Assembly: GCF_003722335.1 (NCBI RefSeq)
Contig: NZ_CP026100.1
Coordinates: forward strand, 2,392,001 to 2,456,000
Length of the DNA stretch: 64,000 bases
Origin: Caulobacter flavus
GTDB lineage: Bacteria; Pseudomonadota; Alphaproteobacteria; Caulobacterales; Caulobacteraceae
Direction: 5' to 3'
Shown: piece after piece, positions 19,549 to 26,517 of the stretch
Layout: each line of letters starts with the position of its first letter
Numbering within the stretch: the first letter of the stretch is position 1
Notes under the pieces: model-generated
Database searches by the model: none
What the model was told of the DNA's origin: nothing
The model's input: the letters and a program-made list of their open reading frames with translations, nothing else
Translations under genes and position numbers: made by a program

Positions 19549-21102
19549 CTAGTAGCCGCCCGCGTAGTCGCCGCCGAGCGGAAGCGTCAGGGCGCGGCCA
19601 TACTCCTGCATCACCGCCACGACCTCGGGCCGAGCGACCAGGGCGCGGCGGCGGGCGTCGAGCTCGGCGTCGCGCGGGGTGACGACCGGCGGCGGCGGAC
19701 CGTCGCGGAAGGCCTTCAGCGCGTCGCCGCGCAGGGCCGGGTCGCGCAGGCGGCGGATCATCAGCTCCGCCGCCTCGTCGTCGCGGCCCAGGCACAGCAG
19801 GGCGCCCGACAGGGCGTAGGGGTTGTCGCGCCAGCCCTTGCGCAGCTTGTCCAGCGCCTTGCGGGCGGCGGCCTCGTCGCCCAGGCGGTGATGGGCGCAG
19901 GCCCGCAGCTCGTCCAGCCACATCAGGCCGAACGGCGAGGCGATCGAGGCGTCGGCGGCGTCGACCGTCTTCAGCACCTCGGCCGGACGGTCCAGGCCCA
20001 GCAGCAGGGCGGCGCGGGCGGTGTTCTGGGTCAGCCTGTCCTGGGCCACGGGCTTGGCCAGCACGGCGTCGGCCTCGTCGAAGCGGCCCAGTTCGCTGAG
20101 CGCGGCGGCCTGGATGGCGACCAGCATCGGGCCCGAGAGCTCGGCGTCGTCGAAGGCCTCGCCGGCCTGCAGGCGCGTGACGTAACCGCCGCCCAGGGCG
20201 ATCGCCTCCTCGCGCCGGCCCAGCGCCCGCAGGTGGTCGACGCGATGGGCGATGCGCTTGAGATTGGCGGGCTCTCGCCGGGACTGGTCCTCGGCCTTGG
20301 CCAGGGCGGCTTCCAGCACCTTCTTCCAGTCGAAGCGGCCCGCGGCCTCCAGCTGCGGCCAGAGGGCGGCGAAGCGGCGATCCTGGGCCACGGCCAGCAG
20401 CACGTGCGGGCTGCTGGCGCGATCGAGCACGGCGCCGGCCCTGGTCATGTCGCCGTCGTCGGCGGCCAGTTCGGCGCGGACCAGGGCCCAGTCGTTGTCG
20501 ACCTGGTCGTGGCCGTCCTCGGTGGGCCAGTCGAGGCCGCGCAGCCGGTCCAGCGCGCGGGCCCGGGCGGCCGGGTCGTTCTTCAGGTCCTCGACCAGCT
20601 GGCCGTACATCTCGGGCGGCAGGGCGGTGACCTGCGAGGCGTCGGCGTCCAGGGCGCGCTCCAGAGCCTTCAACTCGCCCTTGCCGTCGTTGCGCATGGC
20701 CGCTTCGGCCAGCAGCACCATGTTGGCCGAGGCCAGGATGGGCGGGGGGACGTCGTCGCGGTCGAGGCGGCGGGCGGCGGCCACGGCGCGCGGATCGTCG
20801 AACGGCCGGCAGACGACGACGGCGTAGAGCACCGCGTCGCGGCGGAAGGCGTCCAGCGCGTCGAAGCCGCGGCGGGCGGCCAGGGCGTCGACCTGGTCGG
20901 CCAGGGCCGGCGGGCACTGCTGGCCCGCCTGCGCCGTCTCGGCCTTCGACAGGTCGAGCATGCGGGCGATCACGGCGTCGGCGTCGCGCGCCAGGTCGGG
21001 CGAGGCCTTGGTCGGGGCGGCCAGCGCCGAAGAGGCCGCCAGGGGCATGGCCGCCAGCGAGAGGGCCGCCGCCACGGCGGCGCGCTGCAGGTTCAGGATC
21101 AT
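19549..21102 (-). CDS. Secreted helical-repeat protein of unknown function (517 aa), paralogue of the preceding gene
   Basis: The signal peptide is MILNLQRAAVAAALSLAAMPLA with cleavage near residue 29 (ALAA). The mature chain again is composed of helical, TPR-like repeats. Shared blocks with the 17986 gene (TEDGHDQVDNDWALVRAELAAD, FDW, LCLGRDDEAAELMIRRLRDPALRGDALKAFR, final LPLGGDYAGGY) show that the two arose by tandem duplication and have since diverged strongly. It lies 21 bases upstream of its paralogue, so the two are very likely cotranscribed. A GGGGG site precedes the ATG at 21102. Two conserved Cys occur near the N-terminus, as in its paralogue. Unknown function. Confidence 0.75.
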   Translation of the reverse strand: MILNLQRAAVAAALSLAAMPLAASSALAAPTKASPDLARDADAVIARMLDLSKAETAQAGQQCPPALADQVDALAARRGFDALDAFRRDAVLYAVVVCRPFDDPRAVAAARRLDRDDVPPPILASANMVLLAEAAMRNDGKGELKALERALDADASQVTALPPEMYGQLVEDLKNDPAARARALDRLRGLDWPTEDGHDQVDNDWALVRAELAADDGDMTRAGAVLDRASSPHVLLAVAQDRRFAALWPQLEAAGRFDWKKVLEAALAKAEDQSRREPANLKRIAHRVDHLRALGRREEAIALGGGYVTRLQAGEAFDDAELSGPMLVAIQAAALSELGRFDEADAVLAKPVAQDRLTQNTARAALLLGLDRPAEVLKTVDAADASIASPFGLMWLDELRACAHHRLGDEAAARKALDKLRKGWRDNPYALSGALLCLGRDDEAAELMIRRLRDPALRGDALKAFRDGPPPPVVTPRDAELDARRRALVARPEVVAVMQEYGRALTLPLGGDYAGGY

Positions 21103-21166
21103 GCGGGCCCCCAGGTCACTCCGCGACTAAGACCACGCGTCCGGCCGCGCCGCAACGTCGCTGCGA

Positions 21167-22093
21167 TCAAGCACACGCCCGGCGCGGGTCGTCTGCCTTG
21201 ATCACGCAGAGGATCTTGCCGCCGCGCGCCTGGCCGTAGCGTTCGAGCACGCGCTCGGAGAACTGGTCCCACTTGGCGCGGGTGTCGGCGGCGGCGACCG
21301 CCATGGCCTTGTCGTAGCCGCCGCGGCCGGTGTGGACGGTGTCCTTGTTGAGGTAGTCGTGCTTGATGCGGCCGCCGCAGCTGGCCCATTCGGGGAAGCC
21401 GTAGCAACCGCTGACCAGGCCGGCGGGAACCTCTGCCGGCAGGGCGGGGCCCAGCCATTCGGCCGGGGCGTCGTGGTTCAGGCCCTGGGGATCCTTGACC
21501 GTCGGGTTGGCCCGCGGCGCGTCGACCCAGTTGGTGTGCGAGTAGAAGTCCTGGGCGGCGTGCAGGGCCAGGCCGAAATACTCCAGCACCCGGCACTTGG
21601 CCGTGTCCTTGTCGCTCTCGTCGAACTTGCAGCCGGAGTCGATCGAAGTCGCGCCCAGCGACAGGTCGGGGGCGACCAGGTCGCCGGCGCGGCGCAGGGC
21701 CTCGTCGAGGTTGCGGTACATCAGGGCCCGGCAGGCGCGCAGGGCGTCATTGGCCTTTTCGCGGCTCTGGGCGTAGTCGCGCTGGTCGAACCAGTCGCCG
21801 TCGTCGCAGTGGGCCTCGGTGACGCTGATCAGGCCTCGGAACGGACGGTCGGGCGCGCCGACCGCGCCGAACGTGCCGGCCCCGACCATCAGGCTCGTGC
21901 CGGCCAGCTGGTTGAGGGTCAGCCGCTCGAAGCCGGCCGGCTCCAGGGCCCGGCGGGTGATCCGCTCGTGCTCGGCGTTCTGGCCCGCCTTGCGCACCGT
22001 GCCGAAAGCCTGGGCCTGGGGCGCCAGCACGGCGGCGAGCATGGCGGCGATCGCGCCGGCGGCCGCGAGGCGGGAATGGACGGACTTGGACAT
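21167..22093 (-). CDS. Secreted CinY/Het-C-like protein (phospholipase C/S1-P1 fold family)
   Basis: This 308-residue protein has a signal peptide (MSKSVHSRLAAAGAIAAMLA, cleavage after AQA) and about eight Cys in the mature part, suggesting disulphides. AEHERITRRALE near the mature N-terminus and LHAAQDFYSHTNWVD in the middle match the pattern of the CinY/Het-C/zinc-dependent phospholipase C group, in which such His and Asp residues bind zinc. The downstream gene is the secreted paralogue pair, on the same strand, 64 bases away. The frame is open to 22174, but the ATG at 22093 has a good GGGGGG site. Whether it is an enzyme is not known; the fold assignment is from motif resemblance. Confidence 0.65.
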   Translation of the reverse strand: MSKSVHSRLAAAGAIAAMLAAVLAPQAQAFGTVRKAGQNAEHERITRRALEPAGFERLTLNQLAGTSLMVGAGTFGAVGAPDRPFRGLISVTEAHCDDGDWFDQRDYAQSREKANDALRACRALMYRNLDEALRRAGDLVAPDLSLGATSIDSGCKFDESDKDTAKCRVLEYFGLALHAAQDFYSHTNWVDAPRANPTVKDPQGLNHDAPAEWLGPALPAEVPAGLVSGCYGFPEWASCGGRIKHDYLNKDTVHTGRGGYDKAMAVAAADTRAKWDQFSERVLERYGQARGGKILCVIKADDPRRACA

Positions 22094-22170
22094 GGCGCGA
22101 AACCCCCCTCGGACGCGACAACCGACGGTCACATTTTCAGGGATTCCCTTAAGCGCCGGTGTGTTCAATG

Positions 22171-22584
22171 TCACAGCCGCTCCAGCGTCAGCGGATCGTC
22201 CCGCCCATCGAAGTACTTGGCCAGCGCGGCCCGGAAGCGCGGCTCGTCCGGCGCGGCGGCGGAAAACAGGGTGAGGCTGGAGCGCAGCTTGGCGTCGTCT
22301 GGCGACCCGAACACGGCGTGGGGGTCGCCGCCGGGCAGGGCCAGGAGCGCCTCGACGCAGTCCAGCAAGCGGGGCCCCAGCACCGGATGAGCCAGATAGG
22401 CCCGAGCCTCGTCCAGTCCCGCGATCGCGTAAAACTGGGCCGTCGGACTACGCCCCAGGCCCCCGACCTGCGGGAAGACGAACCACATCCAGTGCGTCCG
22501 CTTGCGCCCGCCGCGCAGCTCGGCGAGCGCGGCGGGGTAGGCGCTGGCCTGGGCGGCTAGGAAGCGGGCGAGGTCGTGGGGCAT
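22171..22584 (-). CDS. DUF1810 family protein
   Basis: A 137-residue cytosolic protein with the typical DUF1810 sequence: LARFLAAQASAYPAALAELRGGRKRTHWMWFVFPQ near the start, then GLGRSPTAQFYAI, AYLAHPVLGPRL, and a C-terminal LTLFSAAAP. The family is widespread but has no assigned biochemical role. It lies 77 bases upstream of the CinY-like gene on the same strand. Length and start agree with the family. Confidence 0.92.
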   Translation of the reverse strand: MPHDLARFLAAQASAYPAALAELRGGRKRTHWMWFVFPQVGGLGRSPTAQFYAIAGLDEARAYLAHPVLGPRLLDCVEALLALPGGDPHAVFGSPDDAKLRSSLTLFSAAAPDEPRFRAALAKYFDGRDDPLTLERL

Positions 22585-22631
22585 GGAGTGAGCACCGTGG
22601 CGGGCAGGGAAGGTCCCGCCACTGGGCAGGG

Positions 22632-22832
22632 CTATCTACCAAGCGATTTACGGGCCTCACGCTCTGCTACTGCAAGGCGTTCGTCTTCCACTTCCCTTGA
22701 GAGCACAGCAGACAAGTATCCAGTCGCATCGCGGATCACGACGGCGCCGTCGACGGTCTCCGGCCCGAGTGACCGTCCCAGGCTATCAACAAACTCATTC
22801 AGGCTGCTGTCAAAATCGATCGCCAACGCCAT
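22632..22832 (-). CDS. Small hypothetical protein (66 aa)
   Basis: An acidic small protein beginning MALAIDFDSSLNEFVDSLG and ending in a charged helix (EVEDERLAVAEREARKSLGR). It is not recognised. The composition looks like real protein and differs from the Arg/Pro-rich shadows around it. No clear ribosome site precedes the start; its first 34 bases overlap the end of the open frame at 22799-23047, which would permit coupled translation. The surrounding 200 bases are lower in GC than the neighbourhood. Confidence 0.4.
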   Translation of the reverse strand: MALAIDFDSSLNEFVDSLGRSLGPETVDGAVVIRDATGYLSAVLSREVEDERLAVAEREARKSLGR

Positions 22833-23047
22833 GCCGACGCGCGCATGTCTCGCCCGTATTCCTGCGCCATTCGTGCCTCAGTCGGTGGTTGCGGCCGGGA
22901 GCTTAGCCAACAACGCAGCATTGTGACAGCCAAGCTATGTATCTCAGAGCTGATTGCGGCCTTTTCTTTCGGTCGGTCGCTCCATGAGGCTATGAATTCG
23001 ATGGCAAGGTAGGAGCCCAGGGGGGCAATCGCCCATGGGTCTGTCAT
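22799..23047 (-). CDS. Small hypothetical protein or gene remnant (82 aa)
   Basis: The frame reads as plausible protein (MTDPWAIAPLGSYLAIEFI, then a charged stretch with ASWSDRPKEKAAISSEIHSL and a Cys/Trp-containing helix). The coherent composition continues upstream of the ATG at 23047 (LGTFAASAALEAIHF) without another start, so the gene may be 5'-truncated by the neighbouring LysR gene. It overlaps the 66-residue frame downstream. GC is lower than in flanking genes. Possibly the remains of an acquired gene; unrecognised. Confidence 0.3.
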   Translation of the reverse strand: MTDPWAIAPLGSYLAIEFIASWSDRPKEKAAISSEIHSLAVTMLRCWLSSRPQPPTEARMAQEYGRDMRASAWRWRSILTAA

Positions 23048-23121
23048 GCTGGTATTCAGGCTCTGCGGGAAGTGAATAGCTTCTAAGGCTGCAGATGCTG
23101 CGAATGTCCCCAGCGCCCCGC

Positions 23122-24009
23122 TCACCCCGCCGCCTTCAGCCTCTCCGCCGCCCAGTCGATGAATACCCGGGTCCGCGCCGACAGCTGGCGGTCGCGGGGC
23201 CAGAGGAGGTGGACGGGGGTCGGGGTCGGGGGATGGGTGGCGAGCACCTCGACCAGGGCGCCCGAGGCCAGGTGTTCGTCGGCGCGGTAGCGGGGGACCT
23301 GGATCAGGCCAAGGCCGAGCAGGCCCATGGCCAGGGAGCTTTCGGCGCTGGAGACCACGACGTCGGCGGGGACCTGGACCTGGCGGACGGCGTCGCCTTC
23401 GGTGACCTCCAGCGGATGCCAGCCGCCGTCGGGGCGGGCAAAGCCGACCATGCGGTGGCGGGCCAGGTCGGCGGGGGAGGCGGGAGCGCCGCGGCGCTCG
23501 ACATAGGCCGGGGCGGCGCATGTGACCTCGGGCAGCAAGGCGACGCGGCGGGCGGCCATGTTGTTTTCCGAGGGCGTTCCCAGGCGCAGCACGCAGTCGA
23601 CGCCCTCGGCCACCAGGTCGACCAGCCGGTCGCCTTCGGTCATCCGCAGGCGCAGTTCGGGATAGGTCGCCAGGAAGGCGGGCAGGCCGGGCAGCAGGAA
23701 GCGGCGGGCCAGGGCGCCTTGGACGTCGACCCGCAGTTCGCCGCGCGGGCTGGCGCGGCGGAAGGCGTTCTCGGTCTCGTCGAGTTCGTCGAGCAGCTTG
23801 AGGCAGCGACGGTAATAGGCCTCGCCGTCCAGGGTGGGGGCGACACTGCGGGTGGTGCGCTGCAGGAGCCGCACGCCCAGGCGGGCCTCCAGCTGCTGGA
23901 CGGCCTCGGTGGCGGTGGAGCGGGGCAGGGCCAGATCGGCGGCGGCCTGGGTGAAGCTGCGGCGTTCGACGACGCGGGTAAAGAGACGCATGGCCTCGAA
24001 GCGATCCAC
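23122..24009 (-). CDS. LysR-family transcriptional regulator
   Basis: A 295-residue LysR regulator. The N-terminal helix-turn-helix is FTRVVERRSFTQAAADLALPRSTATEAVQQLEARLGVRLLQRTTRSV, with the effector-binding domain following. The start is GTG at 24009 with AAGGGCG upstream; an internal ATG six codons on is the alternative. It is divergent from the short-chain dehydrogenase at 24130, the classic LysR arrangement, so it probably controls that gene and itself from the shared 120-base gap. It belongs to the subgroup like E. coli YafC/DmlR, judged from its MDRFEAMRLF start. Confidence 0.9.
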   Translation of the reverse strand: MDRFEAMRLFTRVVERRSFTQAAADLALPRSTATEAVQQLEARLGVRLLQRTTRSVAPTLDGEAYYRRCLKLLDELDETENAFRRASPRGELRVDVQGALARRFLLPGLPAFLATYPELRLRMTEGDRLVDLVAEGVDCVLRLGTPSENNMAARRVALLPEVTCAAPAYVERRGAPASPADLARHRMVGFARPDGGWHPLEVTEGDAVRQVQVPADVVVSSAESSLAMGLLGLGLIQVPRYRADEHLASGALVEVLATHPPTPTPVHLLWPRDRQLSARTRVFIDWAAERLKAAG

Positions 24010-24026
24010 GGCGAACGCCCTTATTA

Positions 24027-24040
24027 TTCGATTATACGAA
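24027..24040. promoter_or_regulatory. Palindromic site in the LysR/SDR divergent promoter
   Basis: TTCGATTATACGAA is a dyad (TTCG ... CGAA) in an AT-rich patch just upstream of the regulator start, 90 bases before the dehydrogenase start. LysR proteins bind T-N11-A dyads, and this one has T at the first and A at the last position of a 14-base span. Probable operator, not proven. Confidence 0.4.
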
Positions 24041-24129
24041 CAGTGATGGCCTGATCGGCTGAATTATTCAATCGGCGCGAAGGCGCATGGTCCGTTCGTC
24101 GACGCGGTTGTCGACCGGAGGACCAAGAG

Positions 24130-24870
24130 ATGAACCAGAACAACGGCAGGACGGCGCTGGTGACCGGCGCCTCGGGCGGCATCGGCGAGGCGACCGCCCT
24201 GCGGCTGGCGGCCGACGGCTTCGCCCTGATCGTCAACTATGCGGGCCGCACGGCGGCGGCCGAAGGCGTGGCGGCGCGGATCGAGGCGGCCGGCGGCCGG
24301 GCCGTGACGGCCCGGGCCGACATCGCCGACCCGGCGGCCGTGGCCCGGATGTTCGACATGGCGCAGGCGGCCTTCGGCGGCGTGGACGTACTGGTCAACA
24401 ACGCCGGCGTCATGGAACTGGCGACGATCGCCGACGCCGACGACGCGCTGTTCGACAGGATGGTGGCGGTGAACCTGAAGGGGACCTTCAACACCCTGCG
24501 CGAGGCGGCGCGGCGGATGGGGCCGGGCGGCCGCATCGTCAACGTCTCGTCCAGCGTCGTGGGCCTGCTGCAGCCCACCTACGGCCCCTATGCGGCCGCC
24601 AAGGCCGGCGTCGAGGCCCTGACCATGGTCCTGGCCAGGGAACTGCGCGGGCGCGACATCACCGTCAACGCCGTCGCGCCCGGCCCCACGGCCACGCCGC
24701 TGTTCCTGGACGGCAAGCCGGCCGAGCTGGTCGAGCGCCTGGGCAAGGCCGCGCCGCTGGAGCGGCTGGGGACGCCGGAGGACGTCGCCGCCGTCGTCTC
24801 GTTCCTGGCCGGCCCCGACGGGGCGTGGGTCAACGGCCAGACCCTGCGCGCCAACGGCGGGATCATCTGA
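24130..24870 (+). CDS. Short-chain dehydrogenase/reductase (SDR) family oxidoreductase
   Basis: This 246-residue classical SDR resembles 3-oxoacyl-ACP reductase (FabG). It has the NAD(P) motif TGASGGIGEA, the NNAG strand (VLVNNAGVMEL), catalytic Ser in VNVSSSVVG, and Tyr-x3-Lys in YGPYAAAKAG. The C-terminal GPTATPLF and WVNGQTLRANGG are typical. In place of an acidic residue after the first strand it has NYAGRT, which favours NADPH. A GGAGGA site precedes the ATG. It is divergent from the LysR gene. The real substrate is unknown; proteins like this next to LysR genes often serve in detoxification of small carbonyls. Confidence 0.93.
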   Translation: MNQNNGRTALVTGASGGIGEATALRLAADGFALIVNYAGRTAAAEGVAARIEAAGGRAVTARADIADPAAVARMFDMAQAAFGGVDVLVNNAGVMELATIADADDALFDRMVAVNLKGTFNTLREAARRMGPGGRIVNVSSSVVGLLQPTYGPYAAAKAGVEALTMVLARELRGRDITVNAVAPGPTATPLFLDGKPAELVERLGKAAPLERLGTPEDVAAVVSFLAGPDGAWVNGQTLRANGGII

Positions 24871-24938
24871 TCCGCGACCGGCCGCGTCCCTCCGCGCATT
24901 ACCAACAATTCAGAGAACGGCGGTTGACCCGTGCGCTT

Positions 24939-24997
24939 ACTGTGTGACACACAGTGTGTATCGCACACTATGTGCTGCACACCATGTGACGCACACC
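24939..24997 (+). promoter_or_regulatory. Array of CACA/TGTG dyads upstream of the padR-like gene
   Basis: Four or more overlapping dyads: ACTGTGTG-A-CACACAGT (24939-24955, perfect); AGTGTG-N5-CACACT (24953-24969); CACA-CTA-TGTG (24964-24974); CACA-CCA-TGTG (24978-24988); and a last CACACC (24992-24997). CACAC recurs at 24948, 24964, 24978 and 24992, spacings 16, 14 and 14. PadR proteins bind ATGT/ACAT-like dyads, so autoregulation is likely. The array ends 15 bases before the ATG. Confidence 0.65.
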
Positions 24998-25012
24998 AAA
25001 CCGGGCACGCCA

Positions 25013-25342
25013 ATGCCGACAGACACGGACATCTTCGAATCCCTCCGCCAGGAGCTGCGTCGCGGGACGCTGATCCTGGCGGTGCTCGCCCAGCTGAAGG
25101 TCGAGCGCTACGGCTACAGCCTGCGCCAGGCCCTGGCGGAAGTCGGGCTGGAGATCGACGAAGGCGCGCTCTACCCGATGCTGCGCCGGCTCGAGGGCCA
25201 GGGCCTGCTGACCTCCGAATGGCGCGAGGAGGAGAAGCGCAAGAAGCGCTTCTACCGCCTCTCCACCGAGGGCGAGACCGTCCTCGAACGCCTGGCCGCC
25301 GAGTGGCGCGCCATCAACGACACCCTGCAAAATCTGATCTGA
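25013..25342 (+). CDS. PadR-family transcriptional regulator
   Basis: A 109-residue winged-helix repressor. The N-terminal wHTH region LRRGTLILAVLAQLKVERYGYSLRQAL and EIDEGALYPMLRRLEGQGLLTSEW, and EEKRKKRFYRLSTEG, fit PadR subfamily-2 proteins. These have a short C-terminal helix for dimerisation. The ATG at 25013 is chosen because the frame upstream of it runs through the dyad array. Twelve bases after its stop is the HAAS-type membrane protein gene. The two form an operon found widely in bacteria. The ligand is unknown. Confidence 0.93.
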   Translation: MPTDTDIFESLRQELRRGTLILAVLAQLKVERYGYSLRQALAEVGLEIDEGALYPMLRRLEGQGLLTSEWREEEKRKKRFYRLSTEGETVLERLAAEWRAINDTLQNLI

Positions 25343-25354
25343 GGGGACTGGATC

Positions 25355-26320
25355 ATGGACCTGCTCGACCGCTATCTCGCCGCCGTCGCCGCCCTTTTGC
25401 CCAAGGCCCAGCGCGAGGACATCGTCGCCGAACTGCGCGACCTGCTGCTCAACCGCATCGAGGAGAAGGAAGAGGCCCTGGGCCGCCCCCTGACCGACAA
25501 GGAGCGCGAGGCCGTGCTCAAGGACTTCGGCCATCCGCTGGCCGTGGCCGGCCGCTACGGCCCCCAGCAGAGCCTGATCGGCCCGACCGTCTATCCGTTC
25601 TACGTGTTCGCGCTGAAGATCGCCCTGGCGGTCGCCGCGGCGATCTCGATCGTCCCGGCCCTGGCGGCCATCGTGCTGGGCCAGGCCAACCCGGCCCGCC
25701 TGATCGCCAACGCCGCCTTCGACCACTTCCCGAGCTCGGCCCTGATGCTGGCGGGCCTGGTCACCCTGGTGGCGGCGGGGATCGAGCGCGGCTGGGTGCC
25801 GCTGACGGGGCTGACCGAATGGAAGGTCAGCGAGCTGCCCGTGCCGACCAAGAAGAAGGGGGTGTTCGAGACCCGCTTCAACGCCGTGGCCGAGGTGGTC
25901 GTGACCTCGCTGTTCATCCTGTGGTGGACGGGGCTGTGGAAGGTCGACATCGCCAGCTCGATGAACGTCAAGCACGGCCTGTCGCTCGAACCGTCGGCGA
26001 TCTGGGCTGCGCTGTACTGGCCGATCCTGGCGATCGCGGCGGTGCAGCTGGTCGGGGCGCTGGTCGCCCTGCTGCAGACCGGCCGGGTGCGGCTGCGGGC
26101 CGCCTTCGAACTGGTCCTGGGCGTGGCGGGCATGGCCCTGACCACCGTGCTGTGGAAGGCGGTCCCGCTGTTCACCGTTCAGCCCGCCGGTCTGCCCGAA
26201 GCCGCCAGGCTGCAGCAGGTGCTCGACATGGGCGTCCACGTGGCGATGCTGGTCTCGGGGATCACCTTCGCCTGCTACATCGGCGCGGCCGCCTGGCGCC
26301 TGTACAAGGGCGCCCGCTGA
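25355..26320 (+). CDS. HAAS-domain integral membrane protein
   Basis: A 321-residue protein. The first 75 residues (LLDRYLAAVAALLPKAQREDIVAELRDLLLNRIEEKEEALGR, then KDFGHPLAVAGRYG) match the HAAS domain that accompanies PadR repressors. After this come about six hydrophobic segments (near residues 82-110, 123-148, 180-202, 217-245, 251-272 and 288-312). Close to the third, KKKGVFETRFN is a cytosolic, basic loop. A GAGGGGA site precedes the ATG, 12 bases after the PadR stop. HAAS-PadR pairs are thought to form a sensing/effector unit in membrane stress or signalling; what this one does is unknown. Confidence 0.85.
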   Translation: MDLLDRYLAAVAALLPKAQREDIVAELRDLLLNRIEEKEEALGRPLTDKEREAVLKDFGHPLAVAGRYGPQQSLIGPTVYPFYVFALKIALAVAAAISIVPALAAIVLGQANPARLIANAAFDHFPSSALMLAGLVTLVAAGIERGWVPLTGLTEWKVSELPVPTKKKGVFETRFNAVAEVVVTSLFILWWTGLWKVDIASSMNVKHGLSLEPSAIWAALYWPILAIAAVQLVGALVALLQTGRVRLRAAFELVLGVAGMALTTVLWKAVPLFTVQPAGLPEAARLQQVLDMGVHVAMLVSGITFACYIGAAAWRLYKGAR

Positions 26321-26517
26321 GGGGCGCCCGTCGGGGGCGACAACAGCGGGGCGGATTTTTCCACGGTCGAATGACACGGAATTAATCCGTCCCCAGTTGC
26401 CCCGCCCGCCAGGGGCATTTACGCCTTCGCCCCAGCCTTTCCGGCGCGGACCAACGCGCCGGAATTCACGTCAGGGCCCGACCGGAGGGGGAGGGCTCGA
26501 GGGAAGGGGACTTTCTC

